NCBI GenBank assembly: GCA_938022165.1
Contig: CALIEI010000037.1
Location: forward strand, 1-54,885
Reading direction: 5' to 3'
From: an uncultured Saprospiraceae bacterium
GTDB lineage: Bacteria; Bacteroidota; Bacteroidia; Chitinophagales; Saprospiraceae
Length of the DNA: 54,885 nucleotides
Numbering within the stretch: position 1 is the stretch's first letter; each line of letters opens with the position of its first letter. The notes beneath the pieces are model-generated. The model saw nothing but the letters and a program-made list of their open reading frames with translations, was not told the DNA's origin and ran no database searches. This document shows, one piece after another, positions 1 to 8,594 of the stretch. A program made the position numbers and the translations under genes.

Positions 1-138
1 AATGATGCGGAGCAATTTTGATCTAGTAGATCAAAATAATGAAGGAACCAATGCAAACTTGCATTGGCTAGAATCATTTCAAAAAAAATATCGCCAAAAG
101 AGTCATTTTGTGCTTTCGTGACTTTTCGGAGTGGACTC
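1..138. mobile_element. Right part of a MITE-like element (truncated by the window start)
   Basis: Positions 88-138 are identical to 16839-16889, the right end of the complete element at 16704-16889, including the terminal motif ACTTTTCGGAGTGGACTC. The interior differs between the copies. Here it holds two small palindromes, ATTTTGATC/GATCAAAAT near 17-40 and CCAATGCAA/TTGCATTGG near 49-68. The left terminus would lie before the window. No coding capacity is visible. Confidence 0.6.
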
Positions 139-164
139 AATTTTAATCATAAATACCAAACCAG

Positions 165-1316
165 ATGAAACTTGCTTGTCAGAAACATTTGTTCAACTTA
201 GACCCTGATTTACATTATTTGAATACAGCGTATAAGTCTCCACTTTTAAAGTCTGCTGAAGAGGCTGCTATAAAATCGCTCACCAGATCAAGGAACCCAC
301 AGCTTATTTTACCTACAGATTTTTTTACCGAGAGTAAAGAGGTTAGGAATCTGTTTGGCGAACTGCTTCATGTTTCAGGACAAAACATCGCTATAATCCC
401 ATCTACTTCGTATGGCTTTTCAACAATATTTTTAAACATCAAAGGAAAGCCAAAGGGCAACGCTATTACCGTGGGTGAAGAGTTTCCCAGTGGTTATTTT
501 GCCCTCAAAAAATGGAGTGAAGAACATGAGCAAAATTTAGTTATCGTAAAAGGTAATAAGGACTTGATACAACAAGGATCTGATTGGAATGAGCGCATTC
601 TAGCGGCTATCAATAATGATACCTCAGTAGTTTGTATGTCTGCCATTCATTGGGCTACGGGACTCCAGTATGACCTCAAGGCCATAGGGCAAAAATGTAA
701 ATCTGTCGGAGCGAAATTTTTAATTGACGGAGCGCAAACTATCGGTGCTTTGAATGTAGATGTACAGGCTTGCCATATTGATGCATTAATTTGTGCAACT
801 TATAAATGTCTTTATGGACCTTATTCCATGGCGCTTATGTATGTTGATGATGGTTTTTTTGGAGGTGAAGCCTTAGAAGAAGCATGGATGAATAGGGAAG
901 GCGCAGAAGAATTTAGTAGTCTAAGTGACTATAATGAATCCTATATGCCAGCCGCTCGCAGATACAATGTAGGTCAAACGTCTAACTTTATTCTAACACC
1001 CATATTGCTCCAAGGCTTAAAGCAAATAAAAGAATGGGGCATAGATAACATTCAAGATTATTGCAAATCGCTTGCTATTCCATTTATTGCTCAAATGAAA
1101 AATCATGGGTACCAGTTTGAAGAAGAGCCCTATATCTGCTACCACTTATTTTCTGTAAAAATCAAAGATGGCAAAAGCGCTTTACTACAAGAACGCTTGC
1201 AAGCTAATAACTGTAAACTATCTCAAAGAGGAGACTATTTGCGTATTTCACTCAGCGTTTTTAATAACGAAAGCGATCTAGCCGCACTGTCTGAAGCATT
1301 AATCGAATCGCTATAA
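165..1316 (+). CDS. PLP-dependent aminotransferase class V family protein
   Basis: A 383-residue fold-type I PLP enzyme of the class V aminotransferase/cysteine desulfurase superfamily. The block FLIDGAQTIGAL supplies Asp188, which should bind the PLP ring nitrogen, and Gln191. ATYKCLYGPY carries the likely Schiff-base Lys214, and His162 in the AIHW motif should stack on the ring. There is no IscS/SufS-type active-site Cys loop that I can recognise, so a desulfurase role is not supported. Class V members that look like this also include kynureninase- and isopenicillin-epimerase-like enzymes, so the substrate is unknown. The gene stands alone, just downstream of a MITE-like repeat and convergent with the metalloprotease gene. 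It is likely cytosolic; no signal peptide is seen. Confidence 0.85.
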   Translation: MKLACQKHLFNLDPDLHYLNTAYKSPLLKSAEEAAIKSLTRSRNPQLILPTDFFTESKEVRNLFGELLHVSGQNIAIIPSTSYGFSTIFLNIKGKPKGNAITVGEEFPSGYFALKKWSEEHEQNLVIVKGNKDLIQQGSDWNERILAAINNDTSVVCMSAIHWATGLQYDLKAIGQKCKSVGAKFLIDGAQTIGALNVDVQACHIDALICATYKCLYGPYSMALMYVDDGFFGGEALEEAWMNREGAEEFSSLSDYNESYMPAARRYNVGQTSNFILTPILLQGLKQIKEWGIDNIQDYCKSLAIPFIAQMKNHGYQFEEEPYICYHLFSVKIKDGKSALLQERLQANNCKLSQRGDYLRISLSVFNNESDLAALSEALIESL

Positions 1317-1371
1317 GCACCTATAAGTGAACGCAATCTAAAATTAAGCAAATTGTTTTTTTGACAATTCT

Positions 1372-2610
1372 CTAGTTTCCATTTTGAATAACCACTTTGT
1401 CTGCATAGATATCGTTGACAGTAAGTATGTACAAGCCATTAGTTATAATATCTACGCAGTCAACGTTAAGTCTATTTTGATCAAGTGAATAATGGATAGC
1501 AATTTCTTTTCCCGCCAAATCATACATCTTCACAGAAGCTATATCCAAAGAACTATCATCTATAATAAGATGAAACGTCCCCTTATTGGGATTTGGAAAA
1601 ACCGTTGAAAGATTTATAGGGCTATTGTCTGCCGTCGATGTGATATCTCCATTACACCCAGATGTAAGTATATCTGGTGCAGATAACAAATTACTTCTCA
1701 TGATACTGGCTTGTTCGGGCGTAAAAAATACGAGACAGGCAACATTCATAATATTCGAAACCATATCGATTTGATCATCTGTAGCCTCTGTACAAGTGTT
1801 CTCTTCGTAATCATCACAGAAAAAAGAGGTTCCGCATAGGGGTGTATCCTCTACAAAATCGTCTATATCACAAATATCAACTCCAGCAGCACCTACTCCA
1901 AAGGTATGTATCATACCAAAAGCGTGACCACACTCGTGCGCCATAATACCGTGACCGGTACTAGCAGGTCCAAGATTGGATCCAGTGAAACCACCTAAAT
2001 CAACGGCTACACCTGGGATACTTGCTGGTTCTACAAAAGGATCTAAAGGCATGAATCCTTCAAGTGGGATACCGTAATTACTTGTAAAAAGAGTAGCGAT
2101 TGTTGGCATTAACCATATGTTCAGATAACGTGTTGTATCCCAAGGAGATTTTCCGCCTAAATCATCCGACTTAAGCGCTTCCATAGGATCATTAATATCG
2201 AAATTCATGTCAACTAAGGTATTGGTAATCCCTTCTGTGGGATTGCCCATAGGATCCTCAGTAGCTAGACATAAGCGTATGCCTGTGTCACTTATCAAAT
2301 CATGAAAAATCGTTTTGATAGATGCGGTATCTACTATCCCACAAAAAATATTATTTGTATTTTCTATGATACTTACAATACTATCATTGCTAAGTCTTGA
2401 ACTCTCATCTGGGTACAACAAGTGAACGACCGTCCTTACACTTAATATTTCAGTTTCGTCTCCATTTGTTCGCAGTTGCACACGATCATTGTCGTATGTT
2501 ATCTCTGAGACATTTGATTTGTAAAAAGATTCCGTATGACAAGAAAAGTTTTGCTGAGCATTCAAACTGCAAAACAAGAATAGAAAAAAGACAATAGTGG
2601 TATATTTCAT
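1372..2610 (-). CDS. Secreted pappalysin-like (M43) zinc metalloprotease with T9SS sorting domain
   Basis: I start this gene at 2610, giving 412 residues, because the protein then begins with a clean signal peptide (MKYTTIVFFLFLFCSLNAQ). A start 42 bases upstream would bury it. The zinc site is HECGHAFGMIH, the extended metzincin HExxHxxGxxH with His225, Glu226, His229 and His235. The downstream SNIMNVACLVFFTPEQ has the Met-turn of cytophagalysin/pappalysin-type M43 peptidases, and several Cys pairs fit an extracellular enzyme. The last 75 or so residues, starting near VFPNPNKGTF, are a type A T9SS C-terminal sorting domain. The protein should therefore cross the outer membrane through T9SS and be anchored or released. 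The natural substrate is unknown. Confidence 0.9.
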   Translation of the reverse strand: MKYTTIVFFLFLFCSLNAQQNFSCHTESFYKSNVSEITYDNDRVQLRTNGDETEILSVRTVVHLLYPDESSRLSNDSIVSIIENTNNIFCGIVDTASIKTIFHDLISDTGIRLCLATEDPMGNPTEGITNTLVDMNFDINDPMEALKSDDLGGKSPWDTTRYLNIWLMPTIATLFTSNYGIPLEGFMPLDPFVEPASIPGVAVDLGGFTGSNLGPASTGHGIMAHECGHAFGMIHTFGVGAAGVDICDIDDFVEDTPLCGTSFFCDDYEENTCTEATDDQIDMVSNIMNVACLVFFTPEQASIMRSNLLSAPDILTSGCNGDITSTADNSPINLSTVFPNPNKGTFHLIIDDSSLDIASVKMYDLAGKEIAIHYSLDQNRLNVDCVDIITNGLYILTVNDIYADKVVIQNGN

Positions 2611-2722
2611 TTTTATTAAGTTTAAGGCTTTTTCCAAAAATACGAAAAACAAAGCAATCCACTAGTTCTCAAAGAAGAAATACTTTAACTTTATATTATC
2701 AAACCTTTGACAACCTAATATT

Positions 2723-3175
2723 ATGAAGAGCATATTTGATAAAAATGAACTTGATAAAACACTTCAAAGAATAGAAAATTTATCAAAAGATAGTATGCCG
2801 CAATGGGGAAAAATGACCGTAGCACAAATGCTTGCTCATTGCAATGTGGCCTATGATATGGCGTACACTGACAAATATCCAAAGGCTACTGGATTCAAAA
2901 AAATCATGTTGAAATTGTTTGTGAAATCAGCCGTAGTAGGTCCAAAACCATATCCTAGAAATGGACGTACAGCTCCTGAATTTTTGATTACAAATGATAG
3001 GACGTTTACTGTTGAAAAAGAAAAACTGGTAAGCTATCTCAAAAGAACTCAGGAGCTAGGTGCCGTACATTTTGAACAAAAAGAATCCAATTCATTCGGT
3101 GCTTTGACTAGTCAAGAATGGAGTACCTTATTCGGGAAACACCTGGATCATCATTTGACCCAATTTGGGGTATAG
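2723..3175 (+). CDS. DUF1569 family protein (DinB-like four-helix fold)
   Basis: A 150-residue soluble protein. The segment around residues 28-45, with MPQWGKMTVAQMLAHCNVAY, is typical of DUF1569 proteins, a branch of the DinB/YfiT-like putative metalloenzymes. His40 in that segment, and the C-terminal HLDHH near residue 142, are plausible metal ligands in this superfamily. It is divergent from the metalloprotease gene, with about 110 bases between starts, so the two promoters share this short space. No function is established for the family, and the neighbours suggest none. Confidence 0.75.
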   Translation: MKSIFDKNELDKTLQRIENLSKDSMPQWGKMTVAQMLAHCNVAYDMAYTDKYPKATGFKKIMLKLFVKSAVVGPKPYPRNGRTAPEFLITNDRTFTVEKEKLVSYLKRTQELGAVHFEQKESNSFGALTSQEWSTLFGKHLDHHLTQFGV

Positions 3176-3296
3176 GTTAAAAAATTTGCAATTAAGATAG
3201 TTTTCACTAATCCATTTTAGCTATTACTAGTCTAGCTTTGAGATGTAGGAAATAATACAATTGGTGTTATCAGTAACACTCTATTTTTGAATAGGA

Positions 3297-4961
3297 TTAC
3301 CTAAAAATAAGGTAAGTACTCAATACCAATAAGGTAATTAATATTCCGACTAGCTTAGAATGCTTCCATGGCGTCACATCAATCTCATCGGTTATCACAG
3401 GAACATAATAGTCCTTTTCATTAACCGGCTTAATAGCGGCAAAGATCAACATGATACCGATATTGATGACAAACAAGATACCCATAACGTGCAAAAAGTG
3501 AGGATAGGCTTGTGCTTTTATTAATGATAATTGATCAGGGTCAGTAATCCCACTAGCTTTTGCCGTCTCTATAGCACTATCTATAAAGTATGGACTTAAG
3601 ATCAGTAAGCTGACCAAATACATGATGACTCCACCTATCAATACAAATTTTGCTCCAATGGCCGGTACTTTTTTTGAAACCATACCCATCACAACTACGG
3701 CTAGGATAGGTACACTCAAACTCCCTAAAGCTTGCTGTATATAGGAGAATAAACCATCTGGTGCATTAGCAATCAAAGGAGCAATAAACATGGCAAGAGC
3801 AGCCACAATAAGACCAAAGAACTTACCAGCTTTTACAGTTTGCTTACCGGTAGCATTTTTATTAAAAAACTGCTTATATAAATCATGCCCAAACAAGGTA
3901 GCGCAACTATTCAATAAACTATTGAAAGAACTCAATACCGCCCCAAATAAAACAGCAGCATAAAAACCAAGGAATGCACCAGGTAAAACTTTCTTGACCA
4001 ACTGGGGATAGGCTTGATCTGCATCTGATAGATTACCATCAAAAACATGCCATGCTATGACACCCGGAAGCACAACGATAACTGGGATAAGAAACTTCAC
4101 AAAAGCAGCGATCATGACTCCTTTTTGTCCTTCAGCCAAACTCTTTGCGCCAAATACTCTTTGCAAAATGGATTGATTGGTTCCCCAATAATACATTTGT
4201 GCGATCATCATACCCGTAAATATTGTCCCAAAGGGAATCGAGGATTGAACATCCCCAATAAGGTTAAACTTTTCGGGATTGGCATTCCACAATTCGCTAA
4301 TTCCACCTCCAAGGCTACCATTGCCGATCATCTTCAATCCGAAATACGGAATCAATAAACCACCTATCAACAAACCTACAGCATTGACTAAATCAGAAAC
4401 AGCTACAGCTTTCAAACCACCAAAAATGGCATAGATGATTCCGATTACACCAATAGACCAAACACAAATGGTGATCACACTTCCTTGAGATTTTCCAAGA
4501 ACTTCGGGTAAATCAAACATCGTAGAAAATGCCAAAGAACCAGAATATAAAATGGTCGGCAGTAAAACAATAGAGAAAGCAATCAAAAATAAAATAGAAA
4601 GTATGGCCTTCGTATTTTGATCAAACCTTCCTTTTATAAATTCGGGTATAGTTGTGATTCCTGACCTCATATATCTAGGCAAAAGAAATATAGCTGTTAC
4701 GATCATCGCAATAGCTGCGAGTGTCTCCCACGCCATCACTAAAATCCCCTCAGAAAAAGCTTGACCATTAAGTCCTACTATTTGTTCTGCTGAAAGATTT
4801 GTAAGTAATAAAGATCCAGCTATTGTAATGGCACCAAGACTTCTGCCTCCTAGGAAATACCCATCTGCTGAGCTTTCATCATTATTCCTTGTAGCATACC
4901 ATGCAATAATGGCAACCAAAAATGTAAATCCTAAAAAGGAAACAATAGCTAAAACATTCAT
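3297..4961 (-). CDS. Sodium/solute symporter (SSS family, SGLT-like)
   Basis: A 554-residue polytopic inner-membrane protein with about 14 hydrophobic segments. It belongs to the solute:sodium symporter family: the early SADGYFLGGRSLG and NLSAEQIVGLNGQAF segments and the central FGGLKAVAVSDLVN block are characteristic of the SGLT-like sugar branch. It should couple Na+ entry to uptake of a sugar or similar solute. The substrate cannot be read from sequence, and no catabolic gene sits beside it. The next gene upstream (5145) is divergent, with about 180 bases between starts. The gene appears complete and normal in length. Confidence 0.88.
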   Translation of the reverse strand: MNVLAIVSFLGFTFLVAIIAWYATRNNDESSADGYFLGGRSLGAITIAGSLLLTNLSAEQIVGLNGQAFSEGILVMAWETLAAIAMIVTAIFLLPRYMRSGITTIPEFIKGRFDQNTKAILSILFLIAFSIVLLPTILYSGSLAFSTMFDLPEVLGKSQGSVITICVWSIGVIGIIYAIFGGLKAVAVSDLVNAVGLLIGGLLIPYFGLKMIGNGSLGGGISELWNANPEKFNLIGDVQSSIPFGTIFTGMMIAQMYYWGTNQSILQRVFGAKSLAEGQKGVMIAAFVKFLIPVIVVLPGVIAWHVFDGNLSDADQAYPQLVKKVLPGAFLGFYAAVLFGAVLSSFNSLLNSCATLFGHDLYKQFFNKNATGKQTVKAGKFFGLIVAALAMFIAPLIANAPDGLFSYIQQALGSLSVPILAVVVMGMVSKKVPAIGAKFVLIGGVIMYLVSLLILSPYFIDSAIETAKASGITDPDQLSLIKAQAYPHFLHVMGILFVINIGIMLIFAAIKPVNEKDYYVPVITDEIDVTPWKHSKLVGILITLLVLSTYLIFR

Positions 4962-5144
4962 ACTGTAGATTTATTTCATTTGCTAAATAGGATCTAACCG
5001 GATTGTGATCCTACTATAAGCATAAAGATATACAATGATGTTTAAATCCATAATTTTTATTCTATTTCATATATGTTTTTGATGGATTAGTTGTGCCTAT
5101 TCTTTTCAAAATATTGCTTAGTTTCGAGCCTAATCTTTTTGCAG

Positions 5145-5900
5145 ATGGATAGATCGAATGAGAATTCAATAAGTTTAAACAAATATATTGCCTCTACTGG
5201 GAAATGCTCTAGAAGAGAAGCAGACGAACTTATTAAAGCAGGAAAGGTTACTTTGAATGGTGTAATCGCTACCCCAGGCAATAGGGTATTTGATGGTGAT
5301 ATAGTGCTGTTAGACGGTCAATCCCTACAAGACAAACCCAAGCCTGTCTATATTATTTTCAATAAACCAAAAGGCATTATCTGTACCACTGATTTGCGAG
5401 AGCAAAACAATATCATAGAATACATCAATTATCATGAGCGACTTTTTCCAATTGGACGATTAGATAAGCCCTCTGAAGGCTTAATTTTTTTGACCAATGA
5501 TGGAGATATAGTCAACAAAATACTACGCGCTGGAAATCAACATGAGAAGGAGTATATTGTCACAGTAAAGCAACCCGTCGATCATAATTTCTTGAATAAA
5601 ATATCCAATGGTGTACCCATCCTTGATACGGTTACCAAGCGATGTGTAGTAGAGCGAATCAACAAATTTACCTTCCGGATTATACTTGTACAAGGACTCA
5701 ATCGCCAGATCAGGCGTATGTGCGAATACTTCAACTACGATGTGATTGCACTAAAGCGAGTAAGAATCATGAATATAAAAATTGGAAATTTACCCACCGG
5801 CCAATGGCGAGAATTTAGTAAAGCAGAGCTTGAAGTTTTGCGTGCCTCCCTTAAAGACTCATCTAAGATTTCAGAGGCAGAAACGAAGCGGAAAAAATGA
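5145..5900 (+). CDS. rRNA pseudouridine synthase, RluF/RluB-like (RsuA family)
   Basis: Starting at Met19 of the longest reading frame gives 251 residues and removes an unlikely hydrophobic leader. The N-terminal S4 RNA-binding domain is seen in SLNKYIASTGKCSRREADELIKAG (about residues 8-60). The catalytic domain has GRLDKPSEGLIFLTNDGD, with the catalytic Asp in the GRLD motif. NRQIRRMCEYF is the conserved RsuA/RluB/E/F motif near the C-terminus. The enzyme should isomerise a uridine in rRNA (23S for RluF/RluB); the exact site is inferred only. A 7-bp repeat array starts one base after its stop codon. Confidence 0.87.
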   Translation: MDRSNENSISLNKYIASTGKCSRREADELIKAGKVTLNGVIATPGNRVFDGDIVLLDGQSLQDKPKPVYIIFNKPKGIICTTDLREQNNIIEYINYHERLFPIGRLDKPSEGLIFLTNDGDIVNKILRAGNQHEKEYIVTVKQPVDHNFLNKISNGVPILDTVTKRCVVERINKFTFRIILVQGLNRQIRRMCEYFNYDVIALKRVRIMNIKIGNLPTGQWREFSKAELEVLRASLKDSSKISEAETKRKK

Positions 5901-5901
5901 G

Positions 5902-5964
5902 TTATCAATGATCAATATTTAATTATCAAATTTCAATTTTCAATGATTAATTATCAGTGATTAA
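5902..5964 (+). repeat. 7-bp tandem array directly after the rluF-like stop codon
   Basis: Nine degenerate 7-bp units of the form NNNTCAA/NNNTTAA, read equally well as CAATNNN/TAATNNN on the sense strand of the upstream gene. Examples are CAATGAT, TAATTAT and CAATTTT. The first unit begins one base after the TGA at 5898-5900. Most units contain TGA or TAA, and the 7-bp period rotates these through all frames. It is oriented outward from the gene, like the other arrays in this window. Confidence 0.75.
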
Positions 5965-5989
5965 TTTGTGTTACTTAAGAAGTACCATA

Positions 5990-6125
5990 ATTGAAAATTG
6001 CACATTGCATATTGGTCATTGCGCATTGGATATGCCCATTGCCCATTGAACAGTGCACATTAAAAAATTGCACATTGATCATTGATTATTGCACATTAAA
6101 AAATTGCACATTGGTCATTGCACAT
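5990..6125 (-). repeat. 7-bp array of the MBL gene 3' side, distal part (left of the IS)
   Basis: Degenerate 7-bp units such as CACATTG, GTCATTG and CATATTG on the plus strand, which read as CAATNNN on the minus strand. This is the continuation, across the IS3-family insertion, of the array at 7619-7708 that starts at the stop codon of the minus-strand MBL gene. The two parts share words such as TTGCACATTAAAAAATTG. The phase drifts by a base at a few places. Confidence 0.7.
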
Positions 6126-6187
6126 TGGATATGCCCAAAAAAGGTTGACAAGGATTTGGTTTATATAAACTTGTTAAATTTGATAAT

Positions 6188-6586
6188 ATGTCTAAGAAAC
6201 AAGCCAAATCAGGTAAGATCCGTCGAAGCTTTACAGAAGCAGTTAAAAAAGCAATAGTAAAGGATATAGATACAGGATTAAGTAAATCGGAAGCTTCGCG
6301 TAAGTACAAAGTATCTAAAACCTCTATTTACAATTGGCTAAATATCTATTCTACAAAATTTGAGAAGTCTAAAATGGTGAAAATTCAGACTGTAGAAGAA
6401 TCTGAATCTTATCCTGAAATGCATGCAAAGATAGATGAGCTTTATAGCCTGTTAGGTCGAATTCAAACGGAGAATTTATACTTACATAAGCTAGTTGATT
6501 ATGCATCTCAAGAACTAAATATAGATATAAAAAAAAGTTTTGCAAACCAGTCATCCGTATTTTCAAAGTCGAAAAAATCGAAGTGA
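6188..6586 (+). CDS. IS3-family transposase OrfA (helix-turn-helix protein)
   Basis: A 132-residue protein. Residues 10-60 form the helix-turn-helix that recognises the element ends: the segment SKSEASRKYKVSKTSIYNWL is a typical IS3 OrfA recognition helix region. The C-terminal half (about 75-115) has heptad-spaced Leu/Ile residues, like the leucine zipper used for OrfA multimerisation. The frame ends at TGA 6584-6586 inside the GTGA overlap with OrfB. OrfB lies in the -1 frame relative to OrfA, and a run of six A residues sits 7 bases before the stop, as in IS3 elements that make an OrfAB fusion by frameshifting. The frame has no interruptions. Confidence 0.88.
   Translation: MSKKQAKSGKIRRSFTEAVKKAIVKDIDTGLSKSEASRKYKVSKTSIYNWLNIYSTKFEKSKMVKIQTVEESESYPEMHAKIDELYSLLGRIQTENLYLHKLVDYASQELNIDIKKSFANQSSVFSKSKKSK
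6572..6577 (+). promoter_or_regulatory. Candidate -1 frameshift site for OrfAB fusion
   Basis: A run of six A (TCG AAA AAA TCG in the OrfA frame) lies just before the OrfA stop. Shifting back one base here reads GAA AAA ATC GAA GTG and continues directly into OrfB, with no stop before the OrfB GTG at 6583. IS3 transposases are commonly made this way. Independent start of OrfB at the GTG, coupled through the GTGA overlap, remains possible. Confidence 0.45.
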
Positions 6587-7464
6587 AGATGGAGTACTTG
6601 TATAATAGTGCAGGAATCAGTAGACAGGCTTACTCTAAGTGGGATAATTATGTCAGTAAAAAGATTAGTAGAGACAAGGACGTTGTTAAGCTAGCAAAGC
6701 TGGTTAAGAAAAAACACTTGCCAGGCTCTGGCGTGCGTCCACTTTACAATTATATTCGAGCAAATCCAGAGTTTAGTTCACAGTTATTAGGGGTTGGGAA
6801 ACATAAATTCGAAGGTATTTGTCACAATCATGGTATGCGCATTATTACGAAGAAATACATCCCTAAAACCACTATTCATGGGGCTTACACCTTTCAAAAT
6901 AAAATAGAAGGGAAAATTATTTATGGAGTAAATAAGATATTAGTAAGTGATATTTGCTACCTGTTTGGAATATATGGAAATCTAATTGGTTATGCTACTA
7001 CATGTATTGATGTATATAGTAGATACTTATTAGGTTTAGTTTTTTCACGCACACTGAAGGCTGTAGATACTGTGATGCCTATTCTTAAGCAAGCTTTTAA
7101 AACAAGGGGTATGAAGACTTTTGAAGATACTTATTTTCACTCAGATCAAGGAAAGCAATATGTTGAAAAGAACTTTATCAAAAGTCTTCGTAAAAGAAAT
7201 ATTGAATCTTCAATGGGTAAGAGTTGTTATGAAAACCCATTTGCAGAATCATTTAACGATACTCTAAAAAATCATATGCTTAATGAGTATGATTTCGAAA
7301 ATTTTAAACAGCTAAAAAGAAAAGAACAATTCATTAAATATGTGTATAATCACAATAAGACTCATAGTTCTATTGGTAATATAACTCCATCCCAATTTGA
7401 ACGAAATCTACTAAATGTAGAAATGAAAAATAGAATTGGACTAGAAATGAAAACAATTAATTAA
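6583..7464 (+). CDS. IS3-family transposase OrfB (DDE integrase catalytic domain)
   Basis: A 293-residue catalytic subunit with an N-terminal HTH_21-like region (about residues 35-95) and an RNase H-fold integrase core. The DDE triad is visible: Asp in LVSDICYLFG, Asp in FHSDQGKQY and Glu in NPFAESFNDTLKNHM, the last with the conserved Lys seven residues later. The C-terminal YNHNKTHSSIGNITPSQFE is the usual IS3 ending. It starts with GTG overlapping the OrfA stop by four bases and is uninterrupted. The element could therefore be active, though that cannot be seen from sequence alone. Confidence 0.9.
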   Translation: MKMEYLYNSAGISRQAYSKWDNYVSKKISRDKDVVKLAKLVKKKHLPGSGVRPLYNYIRANPEFSSQLLGVGKHKFEGICHNHGMRIITKKYIPKTTIHGAYTFQNKIEGKIIYGVNKILVSDICYLFGIYGNLIGYATTCIDVYSRYLLGLVFSRTLKAVDTVMPILKQAFKTRGMKTFEDTYFHSDQGKQYVEKNFIKSLRKRNIESSMGKSCYENPFAESFNDTLKNHMLNEYDFENFKQLKRKEQFIKYVYNHNKTHSSIGNITPSQFERNLLNVEMKNRIGLEMKTIN

Positions 7465-7479
7465 CTTTAAACCACAAAC

Positions 7480-7547
7480 GCGTAGCATATTTTTTAGATT
7501 GTCCCCTTATAAACAAGGGGGCGGGCAATCTAAAAAACATGATACGC
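7480..7547 (+). terminator. Long hairpin inside the IS, after OrfB
   Basis: The arms 7480-7501 and 7526-7547 pair over 22 bases with two mismatches. They enclose an inner CCCCTT/AAGGGG stem with loop ATAAAC. The arms contain T and A runs, so the hairpin could terminate transcription in both directions. It lies between the transposase stop and the right inverted repeat. Such a structure could end the transposase mRNA or block read-in from outside. Its role is inferred. Confidence 0.6.
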
Positions 7548-7618
7548 ACATGAAAAAATATTTTGTAACCTAAGTTGTTGTAAACTTCTTTTTTGTCAAC
7601 TTTTTTTGGGCGGAACCA

Positions 7619-7709
7619 CATTGGTCATTGAAAATTACACATTGGTCATTGCACATTAAAAAATTGCACATTGAAAATTGTTCATTGAACATTAATCATT
7701 AATAATTAA
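7619..7709 (-). repeat. 7-bp tandem array directly after the MBL gene stop codon
   Basis: On the minus strand, units such as TAATTAT, TAATGAT, TAATGTT, CAATGAA and CAATTTT follow the gene's TAA (7712-7710) almost immediately. The array runs up to the right end of the IS at 7618 and resumes on its other side (5990-6125). Unit type and orientation relative to the gene match the array after the rluF-like gene, which converges on this region. Confidence 0.72.
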
Positions 7710-8594
7710 TTACCCCCTTTTTGCATAATATCTGAAAATACCTAGGATGCTGATCCATGGGGGATTGGCTACGCTGTATTTTTCAATAACTTCTTCAGAA
7801 GTAACTAATTGTGAAACGCGTTTTTCCAACCAATCACCAAAAGCAAAAACAGATTTTGTAGGATCTGAATTTTGTTGAAATAAACCATAAGTAAATTCTT
7901 CCCAAACATCAATTTCAGATTTTAAATCTTTTAAGTGCTTAATAGCATCATCAAAGATACCGAAGTGACTGATGTATAATACTTCAGGAGATTCGGCAAT
8001 TAGGATATCTAAACTTTCTCGCCAATGTTCAAAATTTATATCCGGAGGCGGGCAAGGCGGAAAGGCTGGACCACCTTTCATTCTGATGCCAGCGACATCA
8101 CCGCAAACAACTCCATATGGTGTATGCCAGGCGATATGATGTACTGCATGCCCAGGGCTAAAAAGTGCTCGTATAGTCTGCCCATAAATGGTAAAGCTTT
8201 CTTGATGATCAGCTATAACTAATTGACTAGCAGGTATTGGTTTGATTTGTCCCCATAGCAAATCCATCTGACCTCCATATATTTTAGTGGCAGAATGAAT
8301 GAGTTTGCTGGGATCGACTAGGTGCTTTTCTCCTTTTGCATGAACATAAATAGTGGCGCCTTGTTCCGCAAAATACCATGCCGCTCCTGCATGATCAAGA
8401 TGGATATGTGTCAAAAAAACATGCTTTATGTCACTTGCTCTATATCCTAAATTGGCGAGTCCTTCTTCTAATTTTGGCAGACAACTATGAGGACCCGTTT
8501 CAAATAAAATTGGCCCTTCCGGTGTTTCCATTATAAAAACAGCAACGGACTCCGCCCTCCCCATAAAGTGGAGGTCAATTAATTTAATGCTCAT
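7710..8594 (-). CDS. MBL-fold metallo-hydrolase
   Basis: I start at 8594 (MSIKLIDLHF), whose ATGAGCATTAA overlaps the end of fmt by 11 bases. The longer frame would run deep into fmt. The product has 294 residues. The metallo-beta-lactamase signature LTHIHLDHAGA gives His63, His65, Asp67 and His68 for a dinuclear metal site. Further conserved positions are the SPGHAVHH His, the GDVAG Asp and the ISHFG His near the C-terminus. The family hydrolyses thioesters, lactones, phosphodiesters and other substrates; the substrate here is unknown. Overlap with fmt implies translational coupling, not shared chemistry. The stop codon abuts the 7-bp repeat array interrupted by the IS3 element. Confidence 0.85.
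   Translation of the reverse strand: MSIKLIDLHFMGRAESVAVFIMETPEGPILFETGPHSCLPKLEEGLANLGYRASDIKHVFLTHIHLDHAGAAWYFAEQGATIYVHAKGEKHLVDPSKLIHSATKIYGGQMDLLWGQIKPIPASQLVIADHQESFTIYGQTIRALFSPGHAVHHIAWHTPYGVVCGDVAGIRMKGGPAFPPCPPPDINFEHWRESLDILIAESPEVLYISHFGIFDDAIKHLKDLKSEIDVWEEFTYGLFQQNSDPTKSVFAFGDWLEKRVSQLVTSEEVIEKYSVANPPWISILGIFRYYAKRG

Larger units (their letters stand above)
6126..7618 (+). mobile_element. IS3-family insertion sequence, apparently intact (about 1.49 kb)
   Basis: Two overlapping transposase frames lie between imperfect terminal inverted repeats. The left end starts TGGATATGCCCAAAAAAGG and the right end, read inward, starts TGGTTCCGCCCAAAAAAAG. Both continue into GTTGACAA, with 22 of 26 positions matching, so the element has the TG...CA ends usual for IS3. 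It is flanked by a 3-bp direct repeat, CAT (6123-6125 and 7619-7621), in the size range of IS3 target duplications. The target is the 7-bp ATTG array downstream of the MBL gene. Boundaries were inferred by eye; the left one is complicated by a near-copy of the junction at 6012-6037. Confidence 0.82.
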
